From NCBI RefSeq assembly GCF_000519005.1, contig NZ_JAER01000001.1:1-64000 (forward strand): a DNA stretch of 64,000 nucleotides. The letters run 5' to 3'. Below, in pieces: positions 37,383 through 51,182 of this stretch. This DNA comes from Nocardioides sp. J54. GTDB lineage: Bacteria > Actinomycetota > Actinomycetes > Propionibacteriales > Nocardioidaceae. Each line of letters opens with the position of its first letter. The stretch's first letter is position 1. The position numbers were made by a program, and so were the translations under genes. The notes below the pieces were generated by a model. It did no database searches. It worked only from the letters and a program-made list of their open reading frames with translations, and had not been told where the DNA came from.

Positions 37383-38561
37383 TCAGCCCAGCGGGTCGAC
37401 GAGGAGGGCCGTGCCCTCGCCTGCGACGCGGGTGAGGACCACGGTCGCCTCGGCGTCGCCGCGCAGGTCCAGCCGCTTGCGCAGCGCCTCCGGGGACACC
37501 TCGACGCCGCGCTTCTTGAGCGTGATCCTCCCGACGCCGCGCTCGCGCAGCGCGGCCCGCAGCTGCTTCTCGCGGTAGGGGAGCTCCTCGACGACCCGGT
37601 AGGCCCGGGCGAACGGCGTGCGGAAGGCGTCGTCGGAGGTCAGGTAGGCGATCTTCGGGTCGACCAGCCCGCCGTGCACCCCGGCGGCGACCGCGGTGAC
37701 CAGGCCGGCGCGTATCACCGCGCCGTCCGGCTCGTAGAGGAAGGCGCCGACCGCGCGGGTGCCGACGGCGTCGGCGCCCGGGTCGTCCTCCTCGGTCAGC
37801 GTCGCCAGCCCGCCCTCGCGGATCACCGTCGCGCGGCGGGCGACGGTGGCGGTGCGCCCGGACCACAACGCCGCCTCCTTGACCTCGCCGTCGTCGCTGA
37901 CCCACTCGGCCTCCACGCCGTCGGGGACCAGGTCGTGCGGGATGCCGGGTGCGACCTTCACGCAGGCGTCGCGGCGCAGCAGGCCCTCGACCCACGTCCA
38001 CGGCGGCGTCCAGTCGTCGACGCGGAAGCTGCGCCCGGCGCCCGAGCGGCGGGCGGGGTCGGCGAACGCGAGGTCGAAGGCCCGGTGGTCGACCGTCGTC
38101 GCGTCGGCGACCTGGACCGCGCCGGGCAACCCGGCCGCGGCGAGGTTCGCCTCCGCCATCGCGACCCGCACCGGGTCGAGGTCGACGCCGGCGCAGATGA
38201 TCCCGACCCGGGAGGCGGCGAGCAGGTCGCCACCGATCCCGCACCCGAGGTCGACCAGCGTCCGCGCGCCGAACGCCGCGGCCCGACCAGCGCGGTGGTC
38301 GGCGACCCGCTGCCGGGTGGCCTGCTCCAGCGCGTCGGGGGTGAAGTACATCCGGGCGGCGAGCTCGCCGAACTTCGCGACCGCGCGCTGCCGGAGCTCG
38401 ACCTGCCCGAGCGCCGCCGCGGCACGCTCGCCGGTCGTCGTACGACGCAGGGCGGAGCCGGCTGACAGAGGGCTCGCGCCGTCGGCGACCAGGGTGGTGG
38501 CCTCGGCCAGCAGCGCCTGCCCATCATCGGTCAGCAGCCACTGGAAGGTCTCGAGGTCCAC
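37383..38561 (-). CDS. Class I SAM-dependent methyltransferase with C-terminal THUMP-like domain
   Basis: The 392-residue protein has the SAM site LVDLGCGIGGDLLAA, acidic loop VDLDPVRVAMAEAN and an FADPARR motif. It ends with a basic domain (RITLKKRGVEVSPEALRKRL) of the type called THUMP-like in Actinobacteria. The target is unknown but RNA is plausible. The GTG start at 38561 is tentative. Only 12 bp separate it from the convergent MBL gene and 23 bp from the MMPL gene on the same strand. Confidence 0.85.
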   Translation of the reverse strand: MDLETFQWLLTDDGQALLAEATTLVADGASPLSAGSALRRTTTGERAAAALGQVELRQRAVAKFGELAARMYFTPDALEQATRQRVADHRAGRAAAFGARTLVDLGCGIGGDLLAASRVGIICAGVDLDPVRVAMAEANLAAAGLPGAVQVADATTVDHRAFDLAFADPARRSGAGRSFRVDDWTPPWTWVEGLLRRDACVKVAPGIPHDLVPDGVEAEWVSDDGEVKEAALWSGRTATVARRATVIREGGLATLTEEDDPGADAVGTRAVGAFLYEPDGAVIRAGLVTAVAAGVHGGLVDPKIAYLTSDDAFRTPFARAYRVVEELPYREKQLRAALRERGVGRITLKKRGVEVSPEALRKRLDLRGDAEATVVLTRVAGEGTALLVDPLG

Positions 38562-38584
38562 CCCCTGATCCTGTCAGGCGGTGC

Positions 38585-40783
38585 TCACTTCACCAGGTCG
38601 ACCCCGGCCGGCACCTCGTCACCGTCGCGGGGCTCGCCACCGGCTGGCCCCTGCCCGTGCGCGTCGTCGCGGGCCTCGTCCCCGTGGCCCGGCCACCAGG
38701 CGGCGTGGCCCAGCAGCGAGGTCAGCGACGGGGTGAAGAACATCGACATCACGAACGCCACGATCAGGATGCCGACGGCGAGGGCGAAGCCCATCGACAC
38801 GATGAGCGTGTTGCCGCCCAGCATCAGCGACGCGAAGGTGCCGGCCAGGATGATGCCCGCGGCGCCGATGGTCGGGCCGGCGTGGGTGACCGCTTGCGAC
38901 GCGGCGTCGTGCGGGTCGCGGCCCTCGCGGGCCTCCTCCCGCAACCGGGCGATCATCAAGATGTTGTAGTCGGTGCCCAGTGCCGTGACGAACAGGTAGA
39001 TGTAGATCGGCAGCATGAAGATCAGGCCGGGCTCGCCGCCGATGTTCTGGAACGCGATGACCGTGAGGCCGAGGGTCGCGGCGAAGCCGAGGCCGACCGC
39101 CGCCATCAGGAACCACGGGGCGACCAGGCTGCGCAGCAGGAGCGCGAGGATCAGCATGATCACGCCGGCGGCGACGGGGAAGACGACCTTGTAGTCGCGG
39201 GCCATCGCCGAGGACATGTCGGCGAAGATGCCGGGCGTGCCACCGACGTACGCCTCGGTGCCCTCGGGCGCCGCGTCGTGGGCGGTGTCGCGGATCGGGC
39301 CCGCGACGTTGTCCTGCGCGGCATCGGAGACCGGGTCGTCGGCGAGCGTCAGGTAGTACTGGAAGGCCGAGCCGTCCTCGGACGGGACCGGTCCGGCGAC
39401 GGCGTCGACGCCCTTGGCTCCCTCGAGCGCCGCCTTGAACTCGCCGAGCTGGGCCTCGCTCACGTCGGCGCCCTCGGCGTCGACGAGCACGGGAACCGGC
39501 TCGGCGGCACCGGCGGAGAAGTTCGCCTGGAAGGTCTCCATCGCCTCGGTGGACTCCACACCCTCGGGCAGGCTGGAGTTGAAGTCGAAGGACGGGTTGA
39601 AGCTGAGGGCGAAGAGCGCGAGCACCGTCATCACGCCGCCGGAGACGAGCGCGACGATGCCCGGGCGGCGACCCACGACACGGCCGAGCTTCACGAACGT
39701 GCCGTGCTTCGGCTCCTTCTGCCACGACTTCGACGGCCAGAAGAGCGCACGGCCGAGCAGGGAGACGACCGCCGGCACGAGGGTCAGCGCGGCCAGCAGG
39801 GTCACGAACACGGCGATGGCCAGCGCCGGGCCGATGGCGCGGAAGATGCTGAGCGAGCTGAGCACGAGCGCCATGAACGCGACGATGACGGCGCCACCGG
39901 CGGACGCGATCGCCTCGCCGGCACGGTCGAGGCTGTGCACGACGGCGTCCTTCACCTCGGCGCCCTGGCGCAGCCGCTCGCGGTGCCGGAAGAGGAAGAA
40001 CAGGATGTAGTCAGTGCCGACGCCGTAGAGGACGACGACGAGGATCTGCTCGACCGAGGCGTCCGCCTTGAGGTCGAAGAGGTCGTTGGCCCAGGCGATC
40101 GCGCCGGTGGCGATCATCGAGACGATGCCGACGGTCACGATCGGCAGCAGGCAGATCAGCACGCTGCGGAAGATCAGTGCGAGCAGGCCGACGATCAGCA
40201 CGATGGTGGCGATGCCGACGATCACGAGTGTCTGCTCGCTGGACTCCTGGGAGTCGAGGCCCTGCAGCACCGCGCCGGTCGCCCGCACCTCGAGGCCCGA
40301 GTCCCCGGTGAGCTCGTCGATCTCCTCACGCAGGTCGCGACCGTCGTCGAAGGCCTGGGTGTCGTAGCCGGTGGCGCCGTCGGCCAGCGGGATCACGGCG
40401 AAGAGGACCGTGCCGTCCTCCGACAGGTTCGGCTTGCCCTGCTCGTCCTGGAAGAAGACGGCCGGCTGGAAGGTGTCCGTGCCGAGCTCGGGTGCGAGCT
40501 CCTGGGCGAAGGTCCCGACCTCAGCCTGGTCCTCGGCGGTCAGCGCCGCGCCGTCCTCGCGCTCGATGACGAGGATGGCGCCGGGGGAGAAGGCGTCGGA
40601 GAACTTCTCCTCCTGCAGCTGCAGTGCCTGGATCGACTCGTAGTGGTCGGGCAGGAACTCGGAGTTGTCCTGGGTCGACTCCAGGGCGGGCGCGGTGCTC
40701 ACGACGACGGCGGCGAGCAGGATCCACCCGGCGATGACGAACCAGCGGAATCGGGTCACGAAACGACCCAGGGCAGCGAACAT
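38585..40783 (-). CDS. MMPL family RND-type exporter
   Basis: The 732-residue membrane protein has one N-terminal span (FVIAGWILLAAVVVS), a large outer loop (about 40-190) and two blocks of five or six spans separated by a second loop (about 395-540). It has RND/MMPL motifs such as GTDYILFFLFRHRERL and GTDYNILMIARLREEA. MMPL proteins export lipids or other hydrophobic compounds; the substrate here is unknown. The ATG follows about 230 bp of groES promoter region, from which it diverges. It may share that control region. Confidence 0.93.
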   Translation of the reverse strand: MFAALGRFVTRFRWFVIAGWILLAAVVVSTAPALESTQDNSEFLPDHYESIQALQLQEEKFSDAFSPGAILVIEREDGAALTAEDQAEVGTFAQELAPELGTDTFQPAVFFQDEQGKPNLSEDGTVLFAVIPLADGATGYDTQAFDDGRDLREEIDELTGDSGLEVRATGAVLQGLDSQESSEQTLVIVGIATIVLIVGLLALIFRSVLICLLPIVTVGIVSMIATGAIAWANDLFDLKADASVEQILVVVLYGVGTDYILFFLFRHRERLRQGAEVKDAVVHSLDRAGEAIASAGGAVIVAFMALVLSSLSIFRAIGPALAIAVFVTLLAALTLVPAVVSLLGRALFWPSKSWQKEPKHGTFVKLGRVVGRRPGIVALVSGGVMTVLALFALSFNPSFDFNSSLPEGVESTEAMETFQANFSAGAAEPVPVLVDAEGADVSEAQLGEFKAALEGAKGVDAVAGPVPSEDGSAFQYYLTLADDPVSDAAQDNVAGPIRDTAHDAAPEGTEAYVGGTPGIFADMSSAMARDYKVVFPVAAGVIMLILALLLRSLVAPWFLMAAVGLGFAATLGLTVIAFQNIGGEPGLIFMLPIYIYLFVTALGTDYNILMIARLREEAREGRDPHDAASQAVTHAGPTIGAAGIILAGTFASLMLGGNTLIVSMGFALAVGILIVAFVMSMFFTPSLTSLLGHAAWWPGHGDEARDDAHGQGPAGGEPRDGDEVPAGVDLVK

Positions 40784-40863
40784 GGGGGCAACGCTTCCGT
40801 GTCCGCGCGACCCCGGTCAACCGACTTTGGTAGGAACTCGCGCTGGCCCGGGCCCGGGCACCT

Positions 40864-40890
40864 CTGGCACTCGCTTGCCGTGAGTGCTAG
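40864..40890 (+). promoter_or_regulatory. CIRCE element (HrcA operator) 1
   Basis: CTGGCACTC and GAGTGCTAG are separated by nine bases, matching the CIRCE pattern of inverted nine-base arms. HrcA binds this in heat-shock operons. TAGTTT (40888-40893) with TGGCAC 17 bp before it may be the promoter, so the operator overlaps it. Confidence 0.88.
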
Positions 40891-40898
40891 TTTCATCT

Positions 40899-40925
40899 TT
40901 GGCACTCTCGCACCGAGTGTGCCAA
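40899..40925 (+). promoter_or_regulatory. CIRCE element (HrcA operator) 2
   Basis: TTGGCACTC and GTGTGCCAA are nine bases apart; only one arm position fails to match. It lies eight bp downstream of CIRCE 1, both about 95-150 bp before groES. Confidence 0.8.
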
Positions 40926-41017
40926 CGCCGGTCGGGGGCGCCCCTCGCGCCTGCGGCCGCACCACGAACCAGCAGTAGAAACCAACGCATCAGCCCTAGA
41001 AAGTGGAGGTCGACATC

Positions 41018-41311
41018 GTGTCGGTCAACATCAAGCCGCTCGAGGACCGGATCGTCGTCAAGCCCCTCGAGGCCGAGCAGACCACCGCCTCCGGTCTGGT
41101 CATCCCCGACACGGCCAAGGAGAAGCCGCAGGAGGGCGAGGTCCTCGCGATCGGCCCCGGCCGCATCGACGACAACGGCAACCGCGTCCCGCTCGACGTG
41201 GCCGTGGGTGACAAGGTCATCTACAGCAAGTACGGCGGCACCGAGGTGAAGTACGCCGGCCAGGAGTACCTCATCCTCTCGGCCCGCGACGTCCTGGCCG
41301 TCCTGGCCTGA
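41018..41311 (+). CDS. groES: Co-chaperonin GroES
   Basis: The 97-residue protein has [22 protein letters not shown] with the mobile loop, [15 protein letters not shown], and [16 protein letters not shown]. It forms the heptameric lid of GroEL. The GTG at 41018 has GTGGAGG at good spacing and is preferred over an in-frame GTG at 41003. It starts the groES-groEL operon, with two CIRCE sites upstream and a strong hairpin between the genes. Confidence 0.97.
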   Translation: MSVNIKPLEDRIVVKPLEAEQTTASGLVIPDTAKEKPQEGEVLAIGPGRIDDNGNRVPLDVAVGDKVIYSKYGGTEVKYAGQEYLILSARDVLAVLA

Positions 41312-41325
41312 CCTTCGAGTCTCGA

Positions 41326-43037
<1,712 letters not shown>

Positions 43038-43066
43038 CCGGCAGCTGACCAGCTGCACAGCCTGAA

Positions 43067-43110
43067 CCCCGGCCCGTCGTACCTCTCGGTGCGGCGGGCC
43101 GGGGCCGTTT
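43067..43110 (+). terminator. Terminator after groEL
   Basis: CCCCGGCCCG (43067-43076) pairs with CGGGCCGGGG (43095-43104). An 18-base loop lies between and CCGTTTT follows. It lies 30 bp after the groEL stop. Confidence 0.85.
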
Positions 43111-43152
43111 TCGGCGTCGCGTCGCCTCGGCCCCCTCCGGCATGATGGGGCC

Positions 43153-44037
43153 ATGCTGTGGAGAGTGCGCGCCGGACTGCCCGACCGACCCGGAGCGCTC
43201 GCCCAGCTCGCCGAGGCGTGCGGTCGCGCCGGCGTGAACATCCAGACCGTCCAGGTCTTCCCGGGTGACTCCTCGGTCACCGACGAGATGGTGCTGCAGG
43301 TCCCGCAGGACTGGACCCGTGACCGGCTCGGCGAGCTGGTCGACGGCGCGGGCGGGCAGATGGTCTCCGCCGTCCCGGTCACGACCGCGGCGCTCGAGGA
43401 CCAGCCGACGCGCTACGTGCAGGCCGTGCGCGCCATCATCAACCAGCCCGCGAGCTTCCCCGACGTCGCCGCGCACCTCTTCGACGCCGACGTCACGCCG
43501 AGCGCGGACCACGACGACGTGCTGGAGATGACGGTCGGCGGCTCGGCCACGATCCAGATCCGCCGCGACACCCCGTTCACCGAGACCGAGCGCCAGCGGG
43601 CCACCGCGCTCGCCGAGCTGGTCGGCGAGGTCCTCGACCGGGCGGCACCCCCGGCGCCGCACCAGCCCGCCGCCAGCGCGACCCCCGACTTCGTGACCGA
43701 CGGCCCGGTGGTGACGGCCCTGGCCGGCGGCAAGGTCGCCGGGCGCGCGGAGTACACGAAGGTCGAGGGTGACGGCCCGTGGCCGGTGGACCTGTGGGTC
43801 GACCCGGCGTGGCACCGCCGCGGTGTCGGCACCCAGCTGCTCGCCGGCATCGCGCGCGCGGCGCGGTCCGCCGGGTGCGAGGAGATCGTGCTGACCGCCC
43901 CCTCCGACACCAAGGCGGTGCTGCCGATGGTGCTCGCGGCCGGCATGCGCGGGCGGATCCGGATGGCGGGGGAGCGGTTGACCGTGCGGATCTCCATCAC
44001 CGACCTGCGCGCCGGAGCAGGTGGCACCGGGGTGTGA
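43153..44037 (+). CDS. ACT-like domain fused to GNAT acetyltransferase
   Basis: The 294-residue protein has an ACT-like N-terminus (about 1-75; LWRVRAGLPDRPGALAQLAE, VNIQTVQVFPGD), a middle region with no clear match and a C-terminal GNAT domain (about 190-285; LWVDPAWHRRGVGTQLLAGI). ACT domains bind amino acids, so an amino-acid-regulated acetyltransferase is a plausible but unproven reading. It stands alone between the groEL terminator and the cydA operator. The ATG is supported by the good ACT start. Confidence 0.78.
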   Translation: MLWRVRAGLPDRPGALAQLAEACGRAGVNIQTVQVFPGDSSVTDEMVLQVPQDWTRDRLGELVDGAGGQMVSAVPVTTAALEDQPTRYVQAVRAIINQPASFPDVAAHLFDADVTPSADHDDVLEMTVGGSATIQIRRDTPFTETERQRATALAELVGEVLDRAAPPAPHQPAASATPDFVTDGPVVTALAGGKVAGRAEYTKVEGDGPWPVDLWVDPAWHRRGVGTQLLAGIARAARSAGCEEIVLTAPSDTKAVLPMVLAAGMRGRIRMAGERLTVRISITDLRAGAGGTGV

Positions 44038-44059
44038 CCGAGTCGTCAGCCCCGACCTT

Positions 44060-44077
44060 TTGTGAACGCATTCACAA
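44060..44077 (+). promoter_or_regulatory. Rex operator upstream of cydA
   Basis: TTGTGAACGCATTCACAA is a perfect palindrome with seven-base arms and a CGCA centre, matching the actinobacterial Rex (NADH/NAD+ sensor) consensus. It ends five bases before the likely -10 box TAGCGT (44083-44088) and 18 bp before the GTG of cydA. Rex represses cyd genes when NADH is low in Streptomyces. Confidence 0.88.
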
Positions 44078-44095
44078 GAGGCTAGCGTCGAGGAC

Positions 44096-45490
44096 GTGCT
44101 GACCCCCGACGTCGTCACCACCGTCCTGACCCAGCTCGCCACCGACGCCGAGCCCGCGGGCCTCCTCCCGGCCCGCCAGCAGATGGCGCTCTCGCTCGGC
44201 TGGCACATCATCCTCGCCTGCTTCGGCGTCGCCTTCCCGGCGATGATCTTCGTGATGCACCTGATCGGCATTCGCCGCGACGACCCGGTCGCGCTCGGCC
44301 TGGCGCACCGCTGGGCCAAGGTCTCCGCCGTCCTCTTCGCCATCGGCGCCGTCTCGGGCACGGTGCTCAGCTTCGAGATGGGCCTGCTGTGGCCCGGCCT
44401 GATGGGCACGTACGGCGACGTCCTCGGCCTGCCGTTCGCGTTCGAGGGCCTCGCCTTCTTCCTCGAGGCGATCTTCCTCGGCATCTACCTCTACGGCTGG
44501 AACCGGATCCCGCCGAAGCGGCACGTGCTGATGGTGCTGCCCATGGCGGTGACCGGTGTGTTCGGCGCCTACTGCGTCCTCGCGGTCAACGCGTGGATGA
44601 ACGCGCCGACCGGCTTCGACCTCGTCGACGGCGAGGTCACCAACATCGAGCCGTGGTCGGTGCTCTTCAACCTGCAGACCTTCACCCAGTTCGCGCACAT
44701 GTGGATCGGCGCCTACATGGTGGCCGGCTTCTCCGTCGCCGGGGTGTACGCCGTGGGGCTGCTCCGCGGCCGCCGCGACCAGCACCACCGGCTCGGCTTC
44801 ATCGTGCCGTTCGCGTTCGCGTCGATCGCCGCCGTCGCCCAGCCGTTCATGGGCCACGTGCTCGGCAGCGGCCTCGACGAGCGCCAGCCCGCCAAGCTGG
44901 CGGCCTTCGAGCTCGCCGAGACCACGGAGAGCCCCTCGCCGCTGCGCCTGGGTGGCGTGCTCGTCGACGGCGAGGTGAAGTGGTCGATCGACATCCCGGT
45001 CCTGGGTTCGGTGATCGCGATGAACTCCCTCGACGAGCCGGTGCCGGGCCTCGACACCATCCCCGAGGACGAGCACCCGCCGGTCAACCTGACCCACTGG
45101 GCCTTCCAGACGATGGTCGGCATCGGGACCCTGCTCGCCGGCGCGGTCGTGCTCTTCTGGGTCCAGCGCAAGCGGGGTCGGGACCTGCTGCAACGGCGGT
45201 GGTTCCTGCGCTTCGCCGCCGTCGCCGGACCGCTCGCCGCGGTCGCGCTCGAGGCGGGCTGGATCGCGACCGAGGTCGGCCGCCAGCCGTGGATCGTGCA
45301 CGGCGTCATGCGCACCCCCGAGGCGGTCGGCGACTACAGCGCGAGCCTGTGGTGGCTGCTCGGCATCTCCACCGTCGTCTACACCGCGATGACCGTCGGT
45401 GCCGTCGTCGTGCTGCGCTCGATGGCCCGTCGCTGGCGCGAGGGTGCCGAGGACCTGCCGAGCCCCTACGCCCCGGAGGTGTCCCGATGA
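44096..45490 (+). CDS. cydA: Cytochrome bd ubiquinol oxidase subunit I
   Basis: The 464-residue membrane protein carries the hemes. SLGWHIILACFGVAFP holds the N-terminal heme histidine (about His37). FEMGLLWPGLMG, LQTFTQFAHMWIGAYM and the GRQPWIVHGVMRT motif are typical. The Q-loop is short. The enzyme oxidises quinol at high oxygen affinity. The GTG lies seven bases after a -10 box, so the mRNA is probably leaderless. Its stop overlaps cydB (ATGA). No cydC/cydD assembly transporter genes follow here. Confidence 0.96.
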   Translation: MLTPDVVTTVLTQLATDAEPAGLLPARQQMALSLGWHIILACFGVAFPAMIFVMHLIGIRRDDPVALGLAHRWAKVSAVLFAIGAVSGTVLSFEMGLLWPGLMGTYGDVLGLPFAFEGLAFFLEAIFLGIYLYGWNRIPPKRHVLMVLPMAVTGVFGAYCVLAVNAWMNAPTGFDLVDGEVTNIEPWSVLFNLQTFTQFAHMWIGAYMVAGFSVAGVYAVGLLRGRRDQHHRLGFIVPFAFASIAAVAQPFMGHVLGSGLDERQPAKLAAFELAETTESPSPLRLGGVLVDGEVKWSIDIPVLGSVIAMNSLDEPVPGLDTIPEDEHPPVNLTHWAFQTMVGIGTLLAGAVVLFWVQRKRGRDLLQRRWFLRFAAVAGPLAAVALEAGWIATEVGRQPWIVHGVMRTPEAVGDYSASLWWLLGISTVVYTAMTVGAVVVLRSMARRWREGAEDLPSPYAPEVSR

Positions 45491-46456
45491 GCCTCGAGGT
45501 CGCCGTCGCTGCCGCACTCTTCGTCGGGGTCATCGCCTACGCCGTCCTCGGCGGGGCCGACTTCGGCTCCGGCTTCTTCGACCTCACCGCCGGCAGCAGC
45601 CGGCGCGGCGCGGAGCTGCGCACGCTGGTCGACCACAGCATCGGCCCGGTGTGGGAGGCCAACCACGTGTGGCTGATCTACGTGCTGGTGACCTGGTGGA
45701 CCGGCTTCCCGGAGTCCTTCGCCGCCGCGATGTCGACGCTGGTGCTGCCGCTGCTGCTCGCGCTGCTCGGCATCGTGCTGCGCGGCGCCAGCTTCGCCTT
45801 CCGGAAGTACTCCGAGACCCTCGGCCAGGCCCGGCTCTTCGGCGTCGTCTTCGCGACCTCCAGCATCCTCACGCCGTTCTTCCTCGGGACCGTCGCGGGC
45901 GGCATCGCGTCGGGCCGGGTGCCGCTGGACGGGGCGGGCGACCGCTGGGAGTCGTGGGTGAACCCGACCTCGCTGTTCGGCGGCCTGATCGCCGTCGGCA
46001 CGTGCGCGTTCCTCGCCGGGACCTTCCTCGCCGCCGACGCCGAGCGCAGCGGCAACGACCGTCTCGCGGGCGAGATCCGCGTCCGGGCGCTCGTCGTCGG
46101 CCTCGCGACCGGCGCGATCGTGTTCGCCGCCCTCGTGCCGATCGACCACGACGCGCCCACCCTCGCCGCCGGGCTCGAGGGACGGGCCGCGCCGCTCGTG
46201 GTGCTCGCCGGCATCGCGGGTGCCGCGGCGACGTACCTGCTCTGGCGGCGCCGGTACGGCGTCGCGCGGTTCGCCGCCGTACTGGCCGTTGCCGCCGTTG
46301 TCTCCGGCTGGGGCGTCGGCCAGTACCCCTGGCTGCTCGTCGACGAGGTCACCATCGCCGACGCCGCCGGTGCGACCGCGACCCTGCAGGGCCTCCTCGT
46401 CGCGGTCGGGCTCGCCGGCGTGGTCGTCGTGCCGCCGCTGCTCTACCTGTTCCGGC

Positions 46457-49494
<3,038 letters not shown>

Positions 49495-49611
49495 TGGGTC
49501 GAGCGTGTCGCCTGTCGGCGGCTGCGCGCGGCCCTCGCGGCCACGCGCGCGGACTCTCGTGAGAGAGGTGTTCTGCTGAGCGCGCGCGGCCGCTCACGCC
49601 TGCACTTGCCG

Positions 49612-49694
49612 CCGACGCGCTGCGCGCGGTCGTCTTCCGTAGGTCCTGCCTCCGCCCGGCGGCCAGCCCGGCGCAGGTGGTCCGAGCGTTGCTC
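49612..49694 (+). repeat. Companion module A (before paired element), downstream of guaB
   Basis: About 83 bp, including GTAGGTCCTGCCTCCGCC and GGTGGTCCGAGCGTTGCT, lead straight into the forward 50-bp element at 49695. The same module occurs at 55638 and 55872, downstream of guaB3. The preceding 49495-49611 is very GC-rich with short inverted repeats but shows no gene. Confidence 0.8.
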
Positions 49695-49840
49695 CCGGTG
49701 GTTGAGGTGCGACGAGCGCCAGCGAGGAGCCTCGAAACCTCCGGGGCCCGCCCTTGCACGCTGGGCCCGGCACAGTCCGGTGCAGCATGGCCGCTGGTTT
49801 CGAGGCTCGGCGCTGGGGCGCCTCGCACCTCAACCACCGG
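49695..49840. repeat. Paired 50-bp palindromic elements, 46-bp gap
   Basis: The forward element is at 49695-49744 (centre GACGAGCGCCAGCGAGG) and the reverse element is at 49791-49840 (centre GGCGCCCCAGCGCC when read forward). The gap is 46 bp. The ends are CCGG and the stems match those of the 28-kb copies. Confidence 0.92.
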
Positions 49841-49881
49841 CAGTGGACTCGGCGCTGGGGCGGCCCGTACCTCGACGAGGT

Positions 49882-50013
49882 GTGAGTTTTGGTTGCGCGA
49901 AGTGCGCTTCCTGGTGGCGCGAGGTGTGAGGGTTGGCTGCGCGAAGTGCGCTTCCTGTTGGCGCGAGGTGTGAAGGTTCGTTGCGCGAAGTGCGCTTCCT
50001 GGTGGTGCGGGTT
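49882..50013 (+). repeat. Three 44-bp tandem repeats
   Basis: TGCGCGAAGTGCGCTTCCTG begins at 49894, 49938 and 49982, an exact 44-bp period, each followed by a diverging GGTGGCGCGAGG. The unit contains the palindrome GAAGTGCGCTTC. They precede the 50106 gene by about 90 bp. Confidence 0.9.
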
Positions 50014-50105
50014 GTGGCGGGCGGCGGCTGCGGCAGGCGTATGACCCGGGGCCCTCGCGGTACCGCTCGTGGGACAACGAGGTACCGCGGACGGGGGGAA
50101 CCGAC

Positions 50106-50531
50106 ATGGATCTCGACGAGTGGTTTGGTGAAGCGACCGATCCCGGATGGATCATCGTCTACGTGCTGGCGGCGCTGCTGGTGATCGGCATCGTGGCGGC
50201 GGCAGCGGCGCGCAAGAAGCGCGAGCGCAACGTGGCCCACGCCCAGGAGCTGCGGGCAGAGGCGGCCAGGCGCGAGAACAAGCTGCGCCAGCACGACGCG
50301 GAGGCGCGTCAGCTCGAGGCCGAGTCGGAGCAGGCTCGGGCCGAGGCCGACCGGCTGGAGGCCGAGGCCCGCGAGAAGCGGGAGCGCTTCGAGCACGAGC
50401 GGCACGAGCACGACGAGCGCCTGCGCAAGGCCGACGAGCTGGACCCGAACGCACCGGCGGACCGGCTGCGCGACCCGAACGCCGCCGACCAGCCGACCAG
50501 CCACCGCGCCCAGCACCGCGCCGACGGCTGA
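50106..50531 (+). CDS. Single-span membrane protein with coiled-coil tail
   Basis: The 141-residue protein is not recognised. It has one membrane span (about 14-36, IIVYVLAALLVIGIVAAAAA) followed by a long basic/acidic helix (about 37-120) rich in Ala, Glu, Arg and Lys with heptads, likely a coiled coil. The tail ends in a Pro/Asp-rich stretch. Similar small proteins occur in many Actinobacteria with no known function. GGGGGGAA lies before the ATG. Confidence 0.75.
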   Translation: MDLDEWFGEATDPGWIIVYVLAALLVIGIVAAAAARKKRERNVAHAQELRAEAARRENKLRQHDAEARQLEAESEQARAEADRLEAEAREKRERFEHERHEHDERLRKADELDPNAPADRLRDPNAADQPTSHRAQHRADG

Positions 50532-50582
50532 CGAACCCGACTGTCCTGGCCGTCCCTGACTCGTCCCTGACCCGTCGGTCGG

Positions 50583-51152
50583 CTACCTGCCGGTCGGCGG
50601 GCAGAGGGCGCTGAGGATCACCTCGACGTTCTCGCGGTCCACGCCGCGGCCGCTGGCCATGCCGAACCAGAAGACCGCCTCGCCTGACTTGATGACGATG
50701 TCGGCGACCTGGCGGGTGGGATGGATCGGGGCGAGGCGCCCGGCCGCGACCTCCTCGTCGATCGCCGCGGCGAACCAGTCGATCAGCCGCTCGTGCACCG
50801 GCCCCGAGGTCATCACGCGCATCGCCAGCGCAGACTCACGCTCGGCGAAGTCGCGCTCCACCGACCCGGTGCCGGCAGCGGCGAACACGTCCAGCAGCAC
50901 GGCGGCCAGCCGCTCCGTGCCCTGCTTGCCAGACCGCCGGGCCCGCTCGTCGGCCCGGCGCAGGCCGCGCTCCAGTCGCTCCCAGAGCAGCTCGGCCAGC
51001 AGCGCCTCGCGGTTGCCGACCCACCGGAAGAGGGTCACCCGGTTCACCCCGAGGCGATCGGCGAGCGCACCCATCTCCACCCGCTCGCCGCGGGCGAACA
51101 TCGCCCGCGCCTCCGCGAGCGCCTTGTCGCGGGTGGTGGCGGAGGAGGGCAC
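50583..51152 (-). CDS. TetR family regulator, QsdR-like
   Basis: The 189-residue protein has the N-terminal helix-turn-helix (RVEMGALADRLGVNRVTLFRWVGNREALLAELL) and a helical C-terminal domain of the QsdR-like type. It is divergently transcribed from two MpaB-family oxygenase genes with a clear palindromic operator between. It probably represses them and itself. The start is GTG, seven bases after TACACT, so leaderless. Confidence 0.9.
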   Translation of the reverse strand: MPSSATTRDKALAEARAMFARGERVEMGALADRLGVNRVTLFRWVGNREALLAELLWERLERGLRRADERARRSGKQGTERLAAVLLDVFAAAGTGSVERDFAERESALAMRVMTSGPVHERLIDWFAAAIDEEVAAGRLAPIHPTRQVADIVIKSGEAVFWFGMASGRGVDRENVEVILSALCPPTGR

Positions 51153-51182
51153 GGCCGCGAGTGTACGGCGGACGCCGGCTCT

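Noticed and set aside
41003..41020. Upstream GTG at 41003 as groES start
   Set aside because: The GTG at 41018 has the better-spaced GTGGAGG and gives the standard GroES N-terminus.
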